From: Halorientalis pallida
Lineage (GTDB): Archaea; Halobacteriota; Halobacteria; Halobacteriales; Haloarculaceae
Length of the DNA stretch: 64,000 nucleotides
Direction of reading: 5' to 3'
Assembly (NCBI RefSeq): GCF_004118325.1
Contig: NZ_RDFA01000002.1
Coordinates: 315,001 to 379,000, forward strand
In this document: positions 1 through 6,528 of the stretch, in pieces
Numbering within the stretch: position 1 is the first letter of the stretch
How the letters are laid out: the number at the start of each line of letters is the position of its first letter
Position numbers and translations under genes: made by a program
The notes under the pieces: generated by a model
Databases searched by the model: none
Seen by the model: only the letters and a program-made list of their open reading frames with translations
Told to the model about the DNA's origin: nothing

Positions 1-305
1 CCGGCCTTGACCCGGGCGGCGAACGTCCGGAAGTGGGGCGCGATGGAGGCCGAGTACATCAACATGCGGAGGTTGATGACGACGGCGGTGAGGACGACGA
101 CCGAGAGCGGTGCATCACGGCCGATGAGGTCGAGCGCGGCCAGCTGGGAGGCACCGGCGAAGACGATCACCGACATCCCGACGGCCTGTGTGAGATCGAG
201 CCCGGCGTTCGCGGCCGCGATGCCGGCGACGAGACCGAATGGGGCGACGCCGAGCAGGAGGGGAGCCACGTCGCGAACGCCACGACGGAAGTCTGCGCGG
301 TTCAT
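1..305 (-). CDS. azlC: AzlC-family branched-chain amino acid exporter permease, N-terminal part (runs off the left edge)
   Basis: The first 101 codons of a membrane protein run leftward off the window from an ATG at 303-305. The translation begins MNRADFRRGV and continues with hydrophobic segments containing PFGLVAGIAAANAG and FAGASQLAALDLIG. These match the AzlC family, large subunit of the AzlCD exporter for branched-chain amino acids and analogues. AzlC works with a small partner, AzlD, which would be expected just beyond the left edge. The palindrome TTACGCGTAA at 330-339 lies at core-promoter distance upstream. The C-terminal half is not visible, so substrate and completeness cannot be judged; the family call is firm. 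Confidence 0.85.
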   Translation of the reverse strand, partial: MNRADFRRGVRDVAPLLLGVAPFGLVAGIAAANAGLDLTQAVGMSVIVFAGASQLAALDLIGRDAPLSVVVLTAVVINLRMLMYSASIAPHFRTFAARVKA

Positions 306-329
306 GGCTGGGGATGTATCTGGGCGTGT

Positions 330-339
330 TTACGCGTAA
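330..339. promoter_or_regulatory. Perfect 10-bp palindrome in the azlC core promoter position
   Basis: TTACGCGTAA lies 25-34 nt upstream of the azlC start codon, where a haloarchaeal TATA box would sit for a leaderless transcript. It could be the AT-containing core promoter, an operator overlapping it, or both. The symmetry is seen directly; the regulatory role is inferred. Confidence 0.4.
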
Positions 340-369
340 CTATCCCGGAGCGAGGGCAGGCGGCGGGCG

Positions 370-576
370 TCAGTCGTCCGCGTCGTCACCGCCGCGTCGC
401 GAGACGACCCACAGGAGGATGAGGATGCCTTCGATGCGGGCGGCGGTGTAGACCCAGGGACGGAGTTCGATCTCGCTGTCGTCGGTGACGGCCAGGTCCA
501 TCCAGAAGTCGACGACTTTGCGCGGGGCGAGCAGTTCGGTCAGACCCAGCAGGGCCAGCGGGAGTTGGAGTGCCAT
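370..576 (-). CDS. Small membrane protein of unknown function (68 aa)
   Basis: The reading frame is open further upstream to 861, but the upstream part is arginine-rich and overlaps a hairpin cluster, so the ATG at 574-576 is chosen. The product begins MALQLPLALLG and has a hydrophobic N-terminal stretch, a short acidic loop (TDDSEIEL) and a second hydrophobic segment (ILILLWVV), so two membrane passes are likely. It ends in an acidic RRGGDDADD tail. The layout resembles the small membrane protein at 63438-63674: a hydrophobic start containing a LL(A)P-like stretch, then a V-rich loop, then a C-terminal helix. Homology between them is not claimed. Function unknown. Confidence 0.6.
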   Translation of the reverse strand: MALQLPLALLGLTELLAPRKVVDFWMDLAVTDDSEIELRPWVYTAARIEGILILLWVVSRRGGDDADD

Positions 577-689
577 GCGGTCGGCTACGAGGGGGGCGGC
601 AAAAACAGTTGACCTGGCGGGGGTCGGCGTGCAATACCGCCAGCGCGGGATGGCGACGTGCTGATTGCGCTGGCGGTTGGCAGCACGCG

Positions 690-798
690 AGCATCCGCGC
701 GAACGTAGTGAGCGCGGTTCACGCGAGCGGCGGAGCCGCTCGCGCCCGTTTTTGGTCCAGCTTTTTGCAAGGAGTGGTGGCGCGCAGAGCGCGCCACC
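690..798. repeat. Hairpin cluster with 3-base loops upstream of the Fe-S scaffold gene
   Basis: This gap between two divergent genes holds three dyads. The first is 695-700/712-717 (CCGCGC/GCGCGG, 11-nt loop). The second is 722-731/735-744 (10-bp stem, loop GGA). The third is 776-785/789-798 (10-bp stem, loop AGA). A T-run follows the second at 749-753. The first part (690-754) aligns by eye with 40572-40632: both read AGCATCCGCGCG, then GCGCGGTTC, CGCGAGCGGCG, GCCGCTCGCGCC and a T-run. They are therefore copies of one composite element. Nothing else is seen in 577-860. Role unknown. Confidence 0.75.
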
Positions 799-860
799 CG
801 ACGCAGTAAAAAGGTGGCTCGGAAGCCTTTTGCGTCGCACTCGTCTATTTGTCTCCAACA

Positions 861-1286
861 ATGGTCGGCGGCTCAGATATGTACCGGCAGCAGATCCTCG
901 ATCACTACAAGAGCCCGCGCAACTACGGGGAACTCGAGGAGCCGACGTTCACGCACGTCGGCGAGAACCCGATGTGTGGCGACACCATCGAGATGCAGGT
1001 GAAACTCGACGACGACGAAGAGGAGATCGAGTACGTCACCTTCCAGGGCGACGGCTGTGCGATCTCGCAGGCCTCGGCGTCGATGCTCTCCGAGAAACTC
1101 CAGGGGATGACGGTCGAGGACCTTCAGGAACTGGACCGCGACGACGTGGTCGACATGCTCGGCGTCGACATCTCACCGATGCGGATCAAGTGCGCCGTCC
1201 TGGCCGAGAAGGTGGCACAGGACGGTGCGGACATCTACTTCGGCGAGCTGGACGTGGACAAGACCACGACCGAAGACGACGACTGA
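861..1286 (+). CDS. sufU: SufU/IscU-type iron-sulfur cluster assembly scaffold
   Basis: A protein of 141 residues of the NifU N-terminal (SufU/IscU) family, which assembles Fe-S clusters on three conserved cysteines and passes them to apoproteins. All key residues are present: C39 with the following D41 (MCGDTIE), C66 (GDGCAISQASASM) and C111 (RIKCAVLAEK). The start is the ATG at 861 (MVGGSDMYRQQ). A TTG at 849 and an ATG at 879 are in frame alternatives. The acidic C-terminal tail (DVDKTTTEDDD) is typical of halophilic adaptation. It stands alone, with no suf genes visible beside it, downstream of a hairpin cluster whose effect on its expression is unknown. SufU versus IscU naming is uncertain. 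Confidence 0.88.
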   Translation: MVGGSDMYRQQILDHYKSPRNYGELEEPTFTHVGENPMCGDTIEMQVKLDDDEEEIEYVTFQGDGCAISQASASMLSEKLQGMTVEDLQELDRDDVVDMLGVDISPMRIKCAVLAEKVAQDGADIYFGELDVDKTTTEDDD

Positions 1287-1316
1287 GCGGGCGAGCGAGT
1301 AGGTTTCGCGGTCAGA

Positions 1317-2348
1317 TCACTGCGACGGATAGCGGATGGTGACGGCGGTACCCTCGTCGTCGTTCTCGACGACGGCGACGTGGCCGCCGACGCGTTCGAC
1401 GGCCAGCCGGACCATCCACAGCCCGAGACCGGTGCCGTGGACGAGCGGAGTGGTCTCGTCGTCGCGCAGCGCCAGCAGTTCGCTCTCGGGGATGGGCGGG
1501 CCGTCGTCGGTGACGGTGAGTTTGACCCAGGGTTCGTTCGGCGGGACGCCGACGGTGACGACGACGTCGGGGTCGTCGGCGTCGGCGTGCTGGATGGCGT
1601 TCTCACAGAGTTCGGTCAGGGCGAGTTCGACCTCCGGGCGGATCGTGGCCGCGCCCTCCGAGGGGCGGAGCATGTGGACGTGGGCGTCGGGGTGTCGTTT
1701 GTTGAGGTCGCTCTCGACGCGTTCGAGGACGGTCGCGAGGTCGGTCGGTCGCCAGTCGTCCTCGGGGGAGAGGACCTGCCGGATGCGCTGGACTTTCTCG
1801 ACGAGGCGATCCCAGCGTTCGGCGATGTCGCGGACCTTCCGCGCGGACTCCCGTTCGGTCTCGTCGAGGGCGTCTGCGAGCAGGCGGGCGTGGCTCAACA
1901 CGACGGTCATGTCGTTGCGGAGGTTGTGCCGGAGCAGGCGGTTGAGGACCGTCGCCTGGCGGCGGCGCTGCTCGCGCATCGTGATGTCGACGAACAGAAA
2001 CCGGGTGCCGACGACGTCGTCGCCGTCCGTCCACGGCACCGCGCGCACGAGCGTGTGGACGACGGTGCCGTCGGCACAGACCAGTTTCCGCCGCTCCGTG
2101 ACCGGGTCGTCGCCGGCCGACGACCGTGGCTCGCCGGCCTCGAGCGCCGCCGCCGACTCGGGCGTGTACACGTCCGCGAGCGGCCGCCCTTCCAGCGACT
2201 CGCGGTCGTAGCCCAACGTCTCGACGAACCGCTCGTTACACACGTCGATCACCGCCTGCCCGTCCTCGGCTCGCGTGTGGACGTACATCACCGGCAGGTT
2301 CTCCAGCAGACACTGCCACTCCCCCGCATCATCAGCCCCCTGAGACAT
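1317..2348 (-). CDS. PAS-domain sensor histidine kinase
   Basis: A soluble histidine kinase of 343 residues with no membrane segment. An N-terminal PAS domain (about residues 10-125, NLPVMYVHTRAEDG to FLFVDITMREQ) is followed by the dimerisation/phosphoacceptor segment RLLRHNLRNDMTVVLSHA. The HATPase domain has N box ELCENAIQHA, G1 VTDDGPPIP and G2 GTGLGLWMV. This is the widespread haloarchaeal cytosolic PAS-kinase type, which phosphorylates receiver proteins encoded elsewhere. An ATG at 2348 is preferred over a GTG at 2387 because an AT-rich TATA-like element lies about 25-32 nt upstream, giving a leaderless start. No response regulator is adjacent; the signal is unknown. Confidence 0.88.
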   Translation of the reverse strand: MSQGADDAGEWQCLLENLPVMYVHTRAEDGQAVIDVCNERFVETLGYDRESLEGRPLADVYTPESAAALEAGEPRSSAGDDPVTERRKLVCADGTVVHTLVRAVPWTDGDDVVGTRFLFVDITMREQRRRQATVLNRLLRHNLRNDMTVVLSHARLLADALDETERESARKVRDIAERWDRLVEKVQRIRQVLSPEDDWRPTDLATVLERVESDLNKRHPDAHVHMLRPSEGAATIRPEVELALTELCENAIQHADADDPDVVVTVGVPPNEPWVKLTVTDDGPPIPESELLALRDDETTPLVHGTGLGLWMVRLAVERVGGHVAVVENDDEGTAVTIRYPSQ

Positions 2349-2371
2349 CTTCACCGGTTGTTTTCGAGTAC

Positions 2372-2379
2372 TATTATTT
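2372..2379 (-). promoter_or_regulatory. TATA-like box of the histidine kinase gene
   Basis: On the minus strand this reads AAATAATA, 24-31 nt before the ATG at 2348. That is the spacing expected for a haloarchaeal leaderless promoter, and it supports the chosen start. Confidence 0.5.
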
Positions 2380-2536
2380 GAAACCACCGCGGATTACGAG
2401 CCGTGTGGCACCGGTTCCGGTCGAGCGAGTCCCCTCGACCCCGGCAGTTCGTGTCACTCGATTGTACATTCCAGGGCGGTCACGTCTTCGGGTGTGGTAA
2501 CGGGGCGTTTTTGCTCGATGGCGCGCTACTGCAGGC

Positions 2537-3574
2537 ATGCTCGAACTGGACGGCGGGGACGCCGGCGGGGGGTTCCTCCGGACCGCACTCGCGCTGTCGG
2601 CCCTGACCGACCGGGCCGTCCACGTCGAGAACGTCCGCGGTGACCGGCCGGATCCGGGGCTGAAACCACAACACGTCGCAGCGGCCGAAGCGGTGGCAGA
2701 AGTCTGTGACGCGACCGTCGCCGGGACCGACCGCGGATCGGAGACGGTCACCTTCGAGCCCGGTGGGCGGCCGGGTGGCTCGGCGTCGGTCGCGGTCGGA
2801 ACCGCCGGGAGCGTCACGCTCGTGTTCGACACTGTACTGCCGCTGGCGCTGGCGGCGGACGCCCCGATTCGGCTGCACGCGACCGGCGGGACAGACGTTG
2901 CGTGGTCGCCGCCGCTCACGACCTACCGGCGCGTCAAGCTCCCGCTCCTGCGCCGACTGGGGGTTCCGGTCGCCGTCGACGCCACCCGCCGCGGCTTCTA
3001 CCCCGTCGGCGGCGGACGGGCGACGCTCACGCTCGGGCCGGCCGATCCGGACCCGCTGGCACTGACCGAGCGGGGCGACCCGGACGGCCTTCGGGTGTAC
3101 TCGCTGGCGAGTGCGGACCTGGCCGACGCCGACGTGGCAGAGCGTCAGGCCGACGCCGCGATCGACCGGCTGGACGGTGCGGGGCGGACGGTCCAGGAGC
3201 GGCTGGTCGGCTACGTCGAGAGCGACTCGCCGGGATCGGTCTGCACCGTCCGGGCCGACTACGGGACCGGCATCGCGGGGCTGGACGCGCTCGGCGAGAA
3301 GGGCAAGCCGGCCGAGGAAGTCGGCGGCGAGCCGGTCGACGCACTCGATGCCTTCGAGAGAACCGGAGCCGCGGTGGACCGCCATCTGTCGGATCAGCTG
3401 TTGCCGTTCCTGGCGGTAGTGGGCGGTGCGGTGACCGTACCGGCGGTCACCGACCACGTGGCGTCCGGAGTCGAGTTGCTGGCGCGGTTCGGCTGTGACG
3501 TGGCGGTCGAGGAAGGGGCGGGGGCGACGGGCGGCCGGGTGAGGTTGCAGGCGGACGGACTGGCCGGAAACTGA
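2537..3574 (+). CDS. rtcA: RNA 3'-terminal phosphate cyclase
   Basis: The 345-residue product matches archaeal RtcA in length and motifs. RtcA uses ATP to convert an RNA 3'-phosphate into a 2',3'-cyclic phosphate through an adenylated histidine. Visible motifs are the N-terminal GGGFLRTALALSALT, PGLKPQHVAAAEA, FYPVGGG near residue 155, and the region of the nucleophilic histidine VTDHVASGVELL (H307). Related haloarchaeal proteins usually have a more polar residue after TDHV, so the AS here is slightly divergent. It is monocistronic in appearance. RtcB is not in the window. RNA repair or tRNA/rRNA end processing is the likely context. Confidence 0.9.
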   Translation: MLELDGGDAGGGFLRTALALSALTDRAVHVENVRGDRPDPGLKPQHVAAAEAVAEVCDATVAGTDRGSETVTFEPGGRPGGSASVAVGTAGSVTLVFDTVLPLALAADAPIRLHATGGTDVAWSPPLTTYRRVKLPLLRRLGVPVAVDATRRGFYPVGGGRATLTLGPADPDPLALTERGDPDGLRVYSLASADLADADVAERQADAAIDRLDGAGRTVQERLVGYVESDSPGSVCTVRADYGTGIAGLDALGEKGKPAEEVGGEPVDALDAFERTGAAVDRHLSDQLLPFLAVVGGAVTVPAVTDHVASGVELLARFGCDVAVEEGAGATGGRVRLQADGLAGN

Positions 3575-3641
3575 GTGCCGTCGGGCAGTGAGTCTGGAGT
3601 AACTCCTCGTTTTATTCGGCGGGCCACCCAACTCGGGAGTG

Positions 3642-4031
3642 ATGCCAACGGTCGACCCGCAACCGGACCGGTTTCGCGAACTGATGCTCGACGACGAGCC
3701 GGGGTTCGAGGACGTGCTGACCTGTGTGTTCGACGTCCAGCGCCACGAGGCGCGGACGTATCTGGAGCTCGCCGAGCGCCCCGAGAGTACCGTCGCGGAA
3801 CTGGCGGACGTACTGGACCGGGACCGAAGCAACGTCAACCGGTCGCTGTCGACGCTCCGGGAGAAGGGGCTGGCCAGTCGCAACCGACGACTGCTGGACG
3901 ACGGCGGCCACGTCTACCAGTACACCGCGACGCCGGTACCGGAGGCCCGTGAGTTGATGCACGAGACCCTCGACGAGTGGTGTGCGTACGTCCACGAGCG
4001 GATCGACGAGTTCGGCGAGGAAGGGGCCTGA
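3642..4031 (+). CDS. TrmB-like winged-helix transcriptional regulator
   Basis: A 129-residue single-domain DNA-binding protein. An N-terminal segment (DPQPDRFRELMLDDEPGF) precedes a winged helix-turn-helix with LAERPESTVAELADVL, the recognition helix RDRSNVNRSLSTLREKG and the wing NRRLLDDGGHVYQY. A C-terminal helix rich in acidic residues could dimerise. The TrmB-family helix is clear, but there is no sugar-binding domain, so the effector is unknown. The ATG at 3642 is chosen; the preceding GTG at 3639 gives one extra residue. It lies 64 nt upstream of thrC in the same direction, so it could regulate or be co-transcribed with it; that is only positional. Confidence 0.8.
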   Translation: MPTVDPQPDRFRELMLDDEPGFEDVLTCVFDVQRHEARTYLELAERPESTVAELADVLDRDRSNVNRSLSTLREKGLASRNRRLLDDGGHVYQYTATPVPEARELMHETLDEWCAYVHERIDEFGEEGA

Positions 4032-4095
4032 CGGCCCCGCGAGTCCCGGAGCGAAACCACCCCACTTTTGCGCCGGCGCGCCGTCGTGTCAGGTA

Positions 4096-5418
4096 ATGGC
4101 AACCCTCGATCTCCAACTCGGCGGCTCGCAGACGGTGCCCGAAGACGCCGACGACGGCGTCTGGCTGACCTGTATCGAGTGCGGCGAGACGTTCGCCCCC
4201 TTCGACGACGTGCGCTACACCTGCGACGACTGTGACGGCCTGCTGGAGGTCCGCTACGCCGATTCGCCCACCTTCGACGACTTCGAGGGCCGGGGCGTCT
4301 GGCGTTACAACGCGGCCCTGCCCTTCGAGGAGGGCGTCACGCTCCCCGAGGGCGACACACCCCTGCACCGCGTCCCGGACCTGGAGGAGGACATCGGCGT
4401 CCGCAACCTCCGGATCAAACACGAGGGGATGAACCCGACGGGCTCGTTCAAGGACCGCGGGATGACCGTCGGTGTCCGCGTCGCCCAGGCGGTCGGTGTG
4501 GACCGCCTGGCCTGTGCCTCGACGGGCAACACCAGCGCCGCGCTGTCGGCATACGGGGCCCGCGCCAACCTCGAAACGCTCGTCCTGTTGCCCTCGGGGA
4601 AGGTCGCCGCCGGGAAGGTGGCCCAGGCGAGTCTCCACGGCGCGCGCATCCTCGAAGTCGACGGCAACTTCGACGCCTGTCTCGACATCGTGCAGGACCT
4701 GGCGAGTCGGGGCGAGGCCTACCTGCTGAACTCGCTGAACCCCTTCCGTCTGGAGGGGCAGAAGACCATCGGCTTCGAGATCCTCGAACGGTTCTACGAG
4801 GACGAGGGCCGGTTCCCCGACCGGATCGTCCTCCCCGTCGGGAACGCCGGCAACACCGCGGCGCTGTACAAGGCCTTCCGCGAACTCGTCCAGAGCGGTG
4901 CGCTCGCGCCCGGTGACGTGCCCAAACTCACCGGCGTGCAGGCCGAGGGGGCCGCGCCGATGGTCGAGGCCATCGAGAACGACCTGGAAGACACCAAGCG
5001 CTGGGACGACGTCGAGACGCGGGCGACCGCCATCCGCATCGGTAACCCGGTCAACGCGCCGAAGGCCCTGCCCGGCATCCGCAACACGGGCGGGACGGCC
5101 GTCGCCGTCTCCGACGAGCGCATCACCGAGGCCCAGCGCGACCTCGCCGAACAGGGCATCGGCGTCGAACCCGCCTCCGCCGCCTCCGTCGCTGGCCTGC
5201 GGAAACTCCGCCTCTCCGGCGAGATCGACCCCGGCGAGGACGTGGTCTGTCTGACCACCGGCCACCTCCTCAAGGACCCCGAGGCCGCCGCCGAAGCCGG
5301 TGCCGACCCCGAACCCGTCCCCAACGACACGGACAAGGTTCTCAAACACCTCCAGGGCAAGCGCGTCAGCCTCGGCGGCGACGGCCTGCTCGGGAAGGTG
5401 CTGGGGTACGTCCGCTGA
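4096..5418 (+). CDS. thrC: Threonine synthase
   Basis: A PLP-dependent enzyme of 440 residues that converts O-phosphohomoserine to threonine. An N-terminal zinc-ribbon-like segment carries C26, C29, C43 and C46 (CIECG, CDDCDG), as in archaeal threonine synthases. The PLP lysine is K119 in GSFKDRGM, followed by CASTGNTSAAL, the phosphate loop LPVGNAGNTAA and the C-terminal TTGHLLKDP. Start is the ATG at 4096; in-frame sequence upstream lacks family character. With metX and the Cys/Met enzymes further right it belongs to the aspartate-derived amino acid pathways, but it is not in an operon with them. Confidence 0.95.
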   Translation: MATLDLQLGGSQTVPEDADDGVWLTCIECGETFAPFDDVRYTCDDCDGLLEVRYADSPTFDDFEGRGVWRYNAALPFEEGVTLPEGDTPLHRVPDLEEDIGVRNLRIKHEGMNPTGSFKDRGMTVGVRVAQAVGVDRLACASTGNTSAALSAYGARANLETLVLLPSGKVAAGKVAQASLHGARILEVDGNFDACLDIVQDLASRGEAYLLNSLNPFRLEGQKTIGFEILERFYEDEGRFPDRIVLPVGNAGNTAALYKAFRELVQSGALAPGDVPKLTGVQAEGAAPMVEAIENDLEDTKRWDDVETRATAIRIGNPVNAPKALPGIRNTGGTAVAVSDERITEAQRDLAEQGIGVEPASAASVAGLRKLRLSGEIDPGEDVVCLTTGHLLKDPEAAAEAGADPEPVPNDTDKVLKHLQGKRVSLGGDGLLGKVLGYVR

Positions 5419-5633
5419 CCTGCTCACGGGTGAGCGGCCCGGACTCCGGTAGCGCGGGTCACGTTCTGCTGGATCCGGCGAGTATCTGCAGCAGGCGAGT
5501 GAGACCGATTTTGACGGACGCACTGCCCGGGCACTGTCACCCCCCGAACAGGTGAGTTCTGGGAGGTGTGTAGCCGACCGGAAAGAACCAGGAAGTAACG
5601 GCTAACATCGCACGCCACATGTTATTGGTTGCC

Positions 5634-5882
5634 ATGCCTCTGTTCATGGACGTACACAGGGACGTCGACGCGAGCGTCGAGGAGGTCGTCGAGGCGCACG
5701 AGCGAGACGTCGAGGTACAGGACGAACACGGGGTCGAATACAAGCAGTCGTGGGTGGACGAAGAGCAGGGAGCCGTGTTCTGTCTCTTCGAGGGCCCGAG
5801 CAAGGAGGCAGGCGAGAAGGTCCACGAGGAGGCCCACGGCCTCACGGCGGACGAAATTCACGAGGTCCACGAGGCCGAGTAA
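5634..5882 (+). CDS. DUF4242-type small protein (SCO4226-like, possible metal-binding)
   Basis: An 82-residue protein starting MPLFMDVHRDVDAS. The pattern of an early MDxH, an EVVEAHERDVEVQDEHGV helix, a central KQSWVDEEQGAVFCLFEGP strand pair and a C-terminal VHEEAHGLTADEIHEV matches the DUF4242 ferredoxin-like fold. One characterised member, SCO4226, binds nickel. The many histidines are compatible with metal binding, but no activity can be assigned. The ATG at 5634 is chosen over 5619 because homologues start at MPL. It is a single gene with its own 215-nt upstream gap, in which I see nothing else. Confidence 0.7.
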   Translation: MPLFMDVHRDVDASVEEVVEAHERDVEVQDEHGVEYKQSWVDEEQGAVFCLFEGPSKEAGEKVHEEAHGLTADEIHEVHEAE

Positions 5883-6129
5883 CTCCCACCGACCCGCGCC
5901 CTCGCTTCGGTCGGTCGCGACGGCAGTTCCCGGACCCGGAGTCGCCCCGGTACTCGGCTTCCCGCGAACCACGGTGGGACAGGCAGGCCACTAGTCGTCC
6001 GTCCTGCTGTCCCGTGGCACCAGGGTCGAGCCGTGATCCTGGTTTCCGAGTCGCGACTGTCAAAACCGCAAGGCTGCGCGGCGTCGGCCGTCCGTGTGCC
6101 GGGCGTCTGACTGGTCTTTACGTGAGTCG

Positions 6130-6525
6130 ATGACACAGTTGTACGTCCGCGAGATGACTTCCGACACGACACACGCCGCCCCCGGGGGATCGGCCGAGAA
6201 ACGGGCCGAGGACGGGACGCCGGCCGCGCCGCCGCCCGCTCTCGGGGCGCGTCCCGCCGCCGGTCGGTTCCCGCGCGCCGACACCGCGCGCTTACGCGCG
6301 ACCGAACGTGAGATTCTGCGGACGCGGGTCGCCCTGCTGGAACGACAGGTCGCCCGGAAAGAGCGCGAACTGGACGCGGTGATCGACCGCTACGAGGAGA
6401 TTCTGGAAGCAGAGAACCCACGCACACACGTCGACGACGGGGCCGTCGAGATCGAGTTCGAGAGCGACGAGCCCGAGACGAGCGTGGGCGCGCGGCTCCG
6501 TGCCGCCCTGTCGCGACTGTTCTGA
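6130..6525 (+). CDS. Uncharacterised protein with a central coiled coil
   Basis: A 131-residue protein. The N-terminal third is low-complexity and rich in Ala, Pro and Gly (GTPAAPPPALGARPAAG). A predicted coiled coil follows, ATEREILRTRVALLERQVAR to DAVIDRYEEILEA, and then an acidic stretch EIEFESDEPETS and a basic end RLRAALSRLF. No domain is recognised. An ATG at 6154 (MTSDTTHA) is an alternative start and is better placed relative to a TATA-like TCTTTACG at 6113-6120. The gene converges on the large glycosyltransferase with only 3 nt between stop codons. Confidence 0.6.
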   Translation: MTQLYVREMTSDTTHAAPGGSAEKRAEDGTPAAPPPALGARPAAGRFPRADTARLRATEREILRTRVALLERQVARKERELDAVIDRYEEILEAENPRTHVDDGAVEIEFESDEPETSVGARLRAALSRLF

Positions 6526-6528
6526 CGC

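Noticed and set aside
577-861. Upstream extension of the 68-residue membrane protein frame
   Set aside because: Arginine-rich translation over the hairpin cluster; the ATG at 574-576 is a better start.
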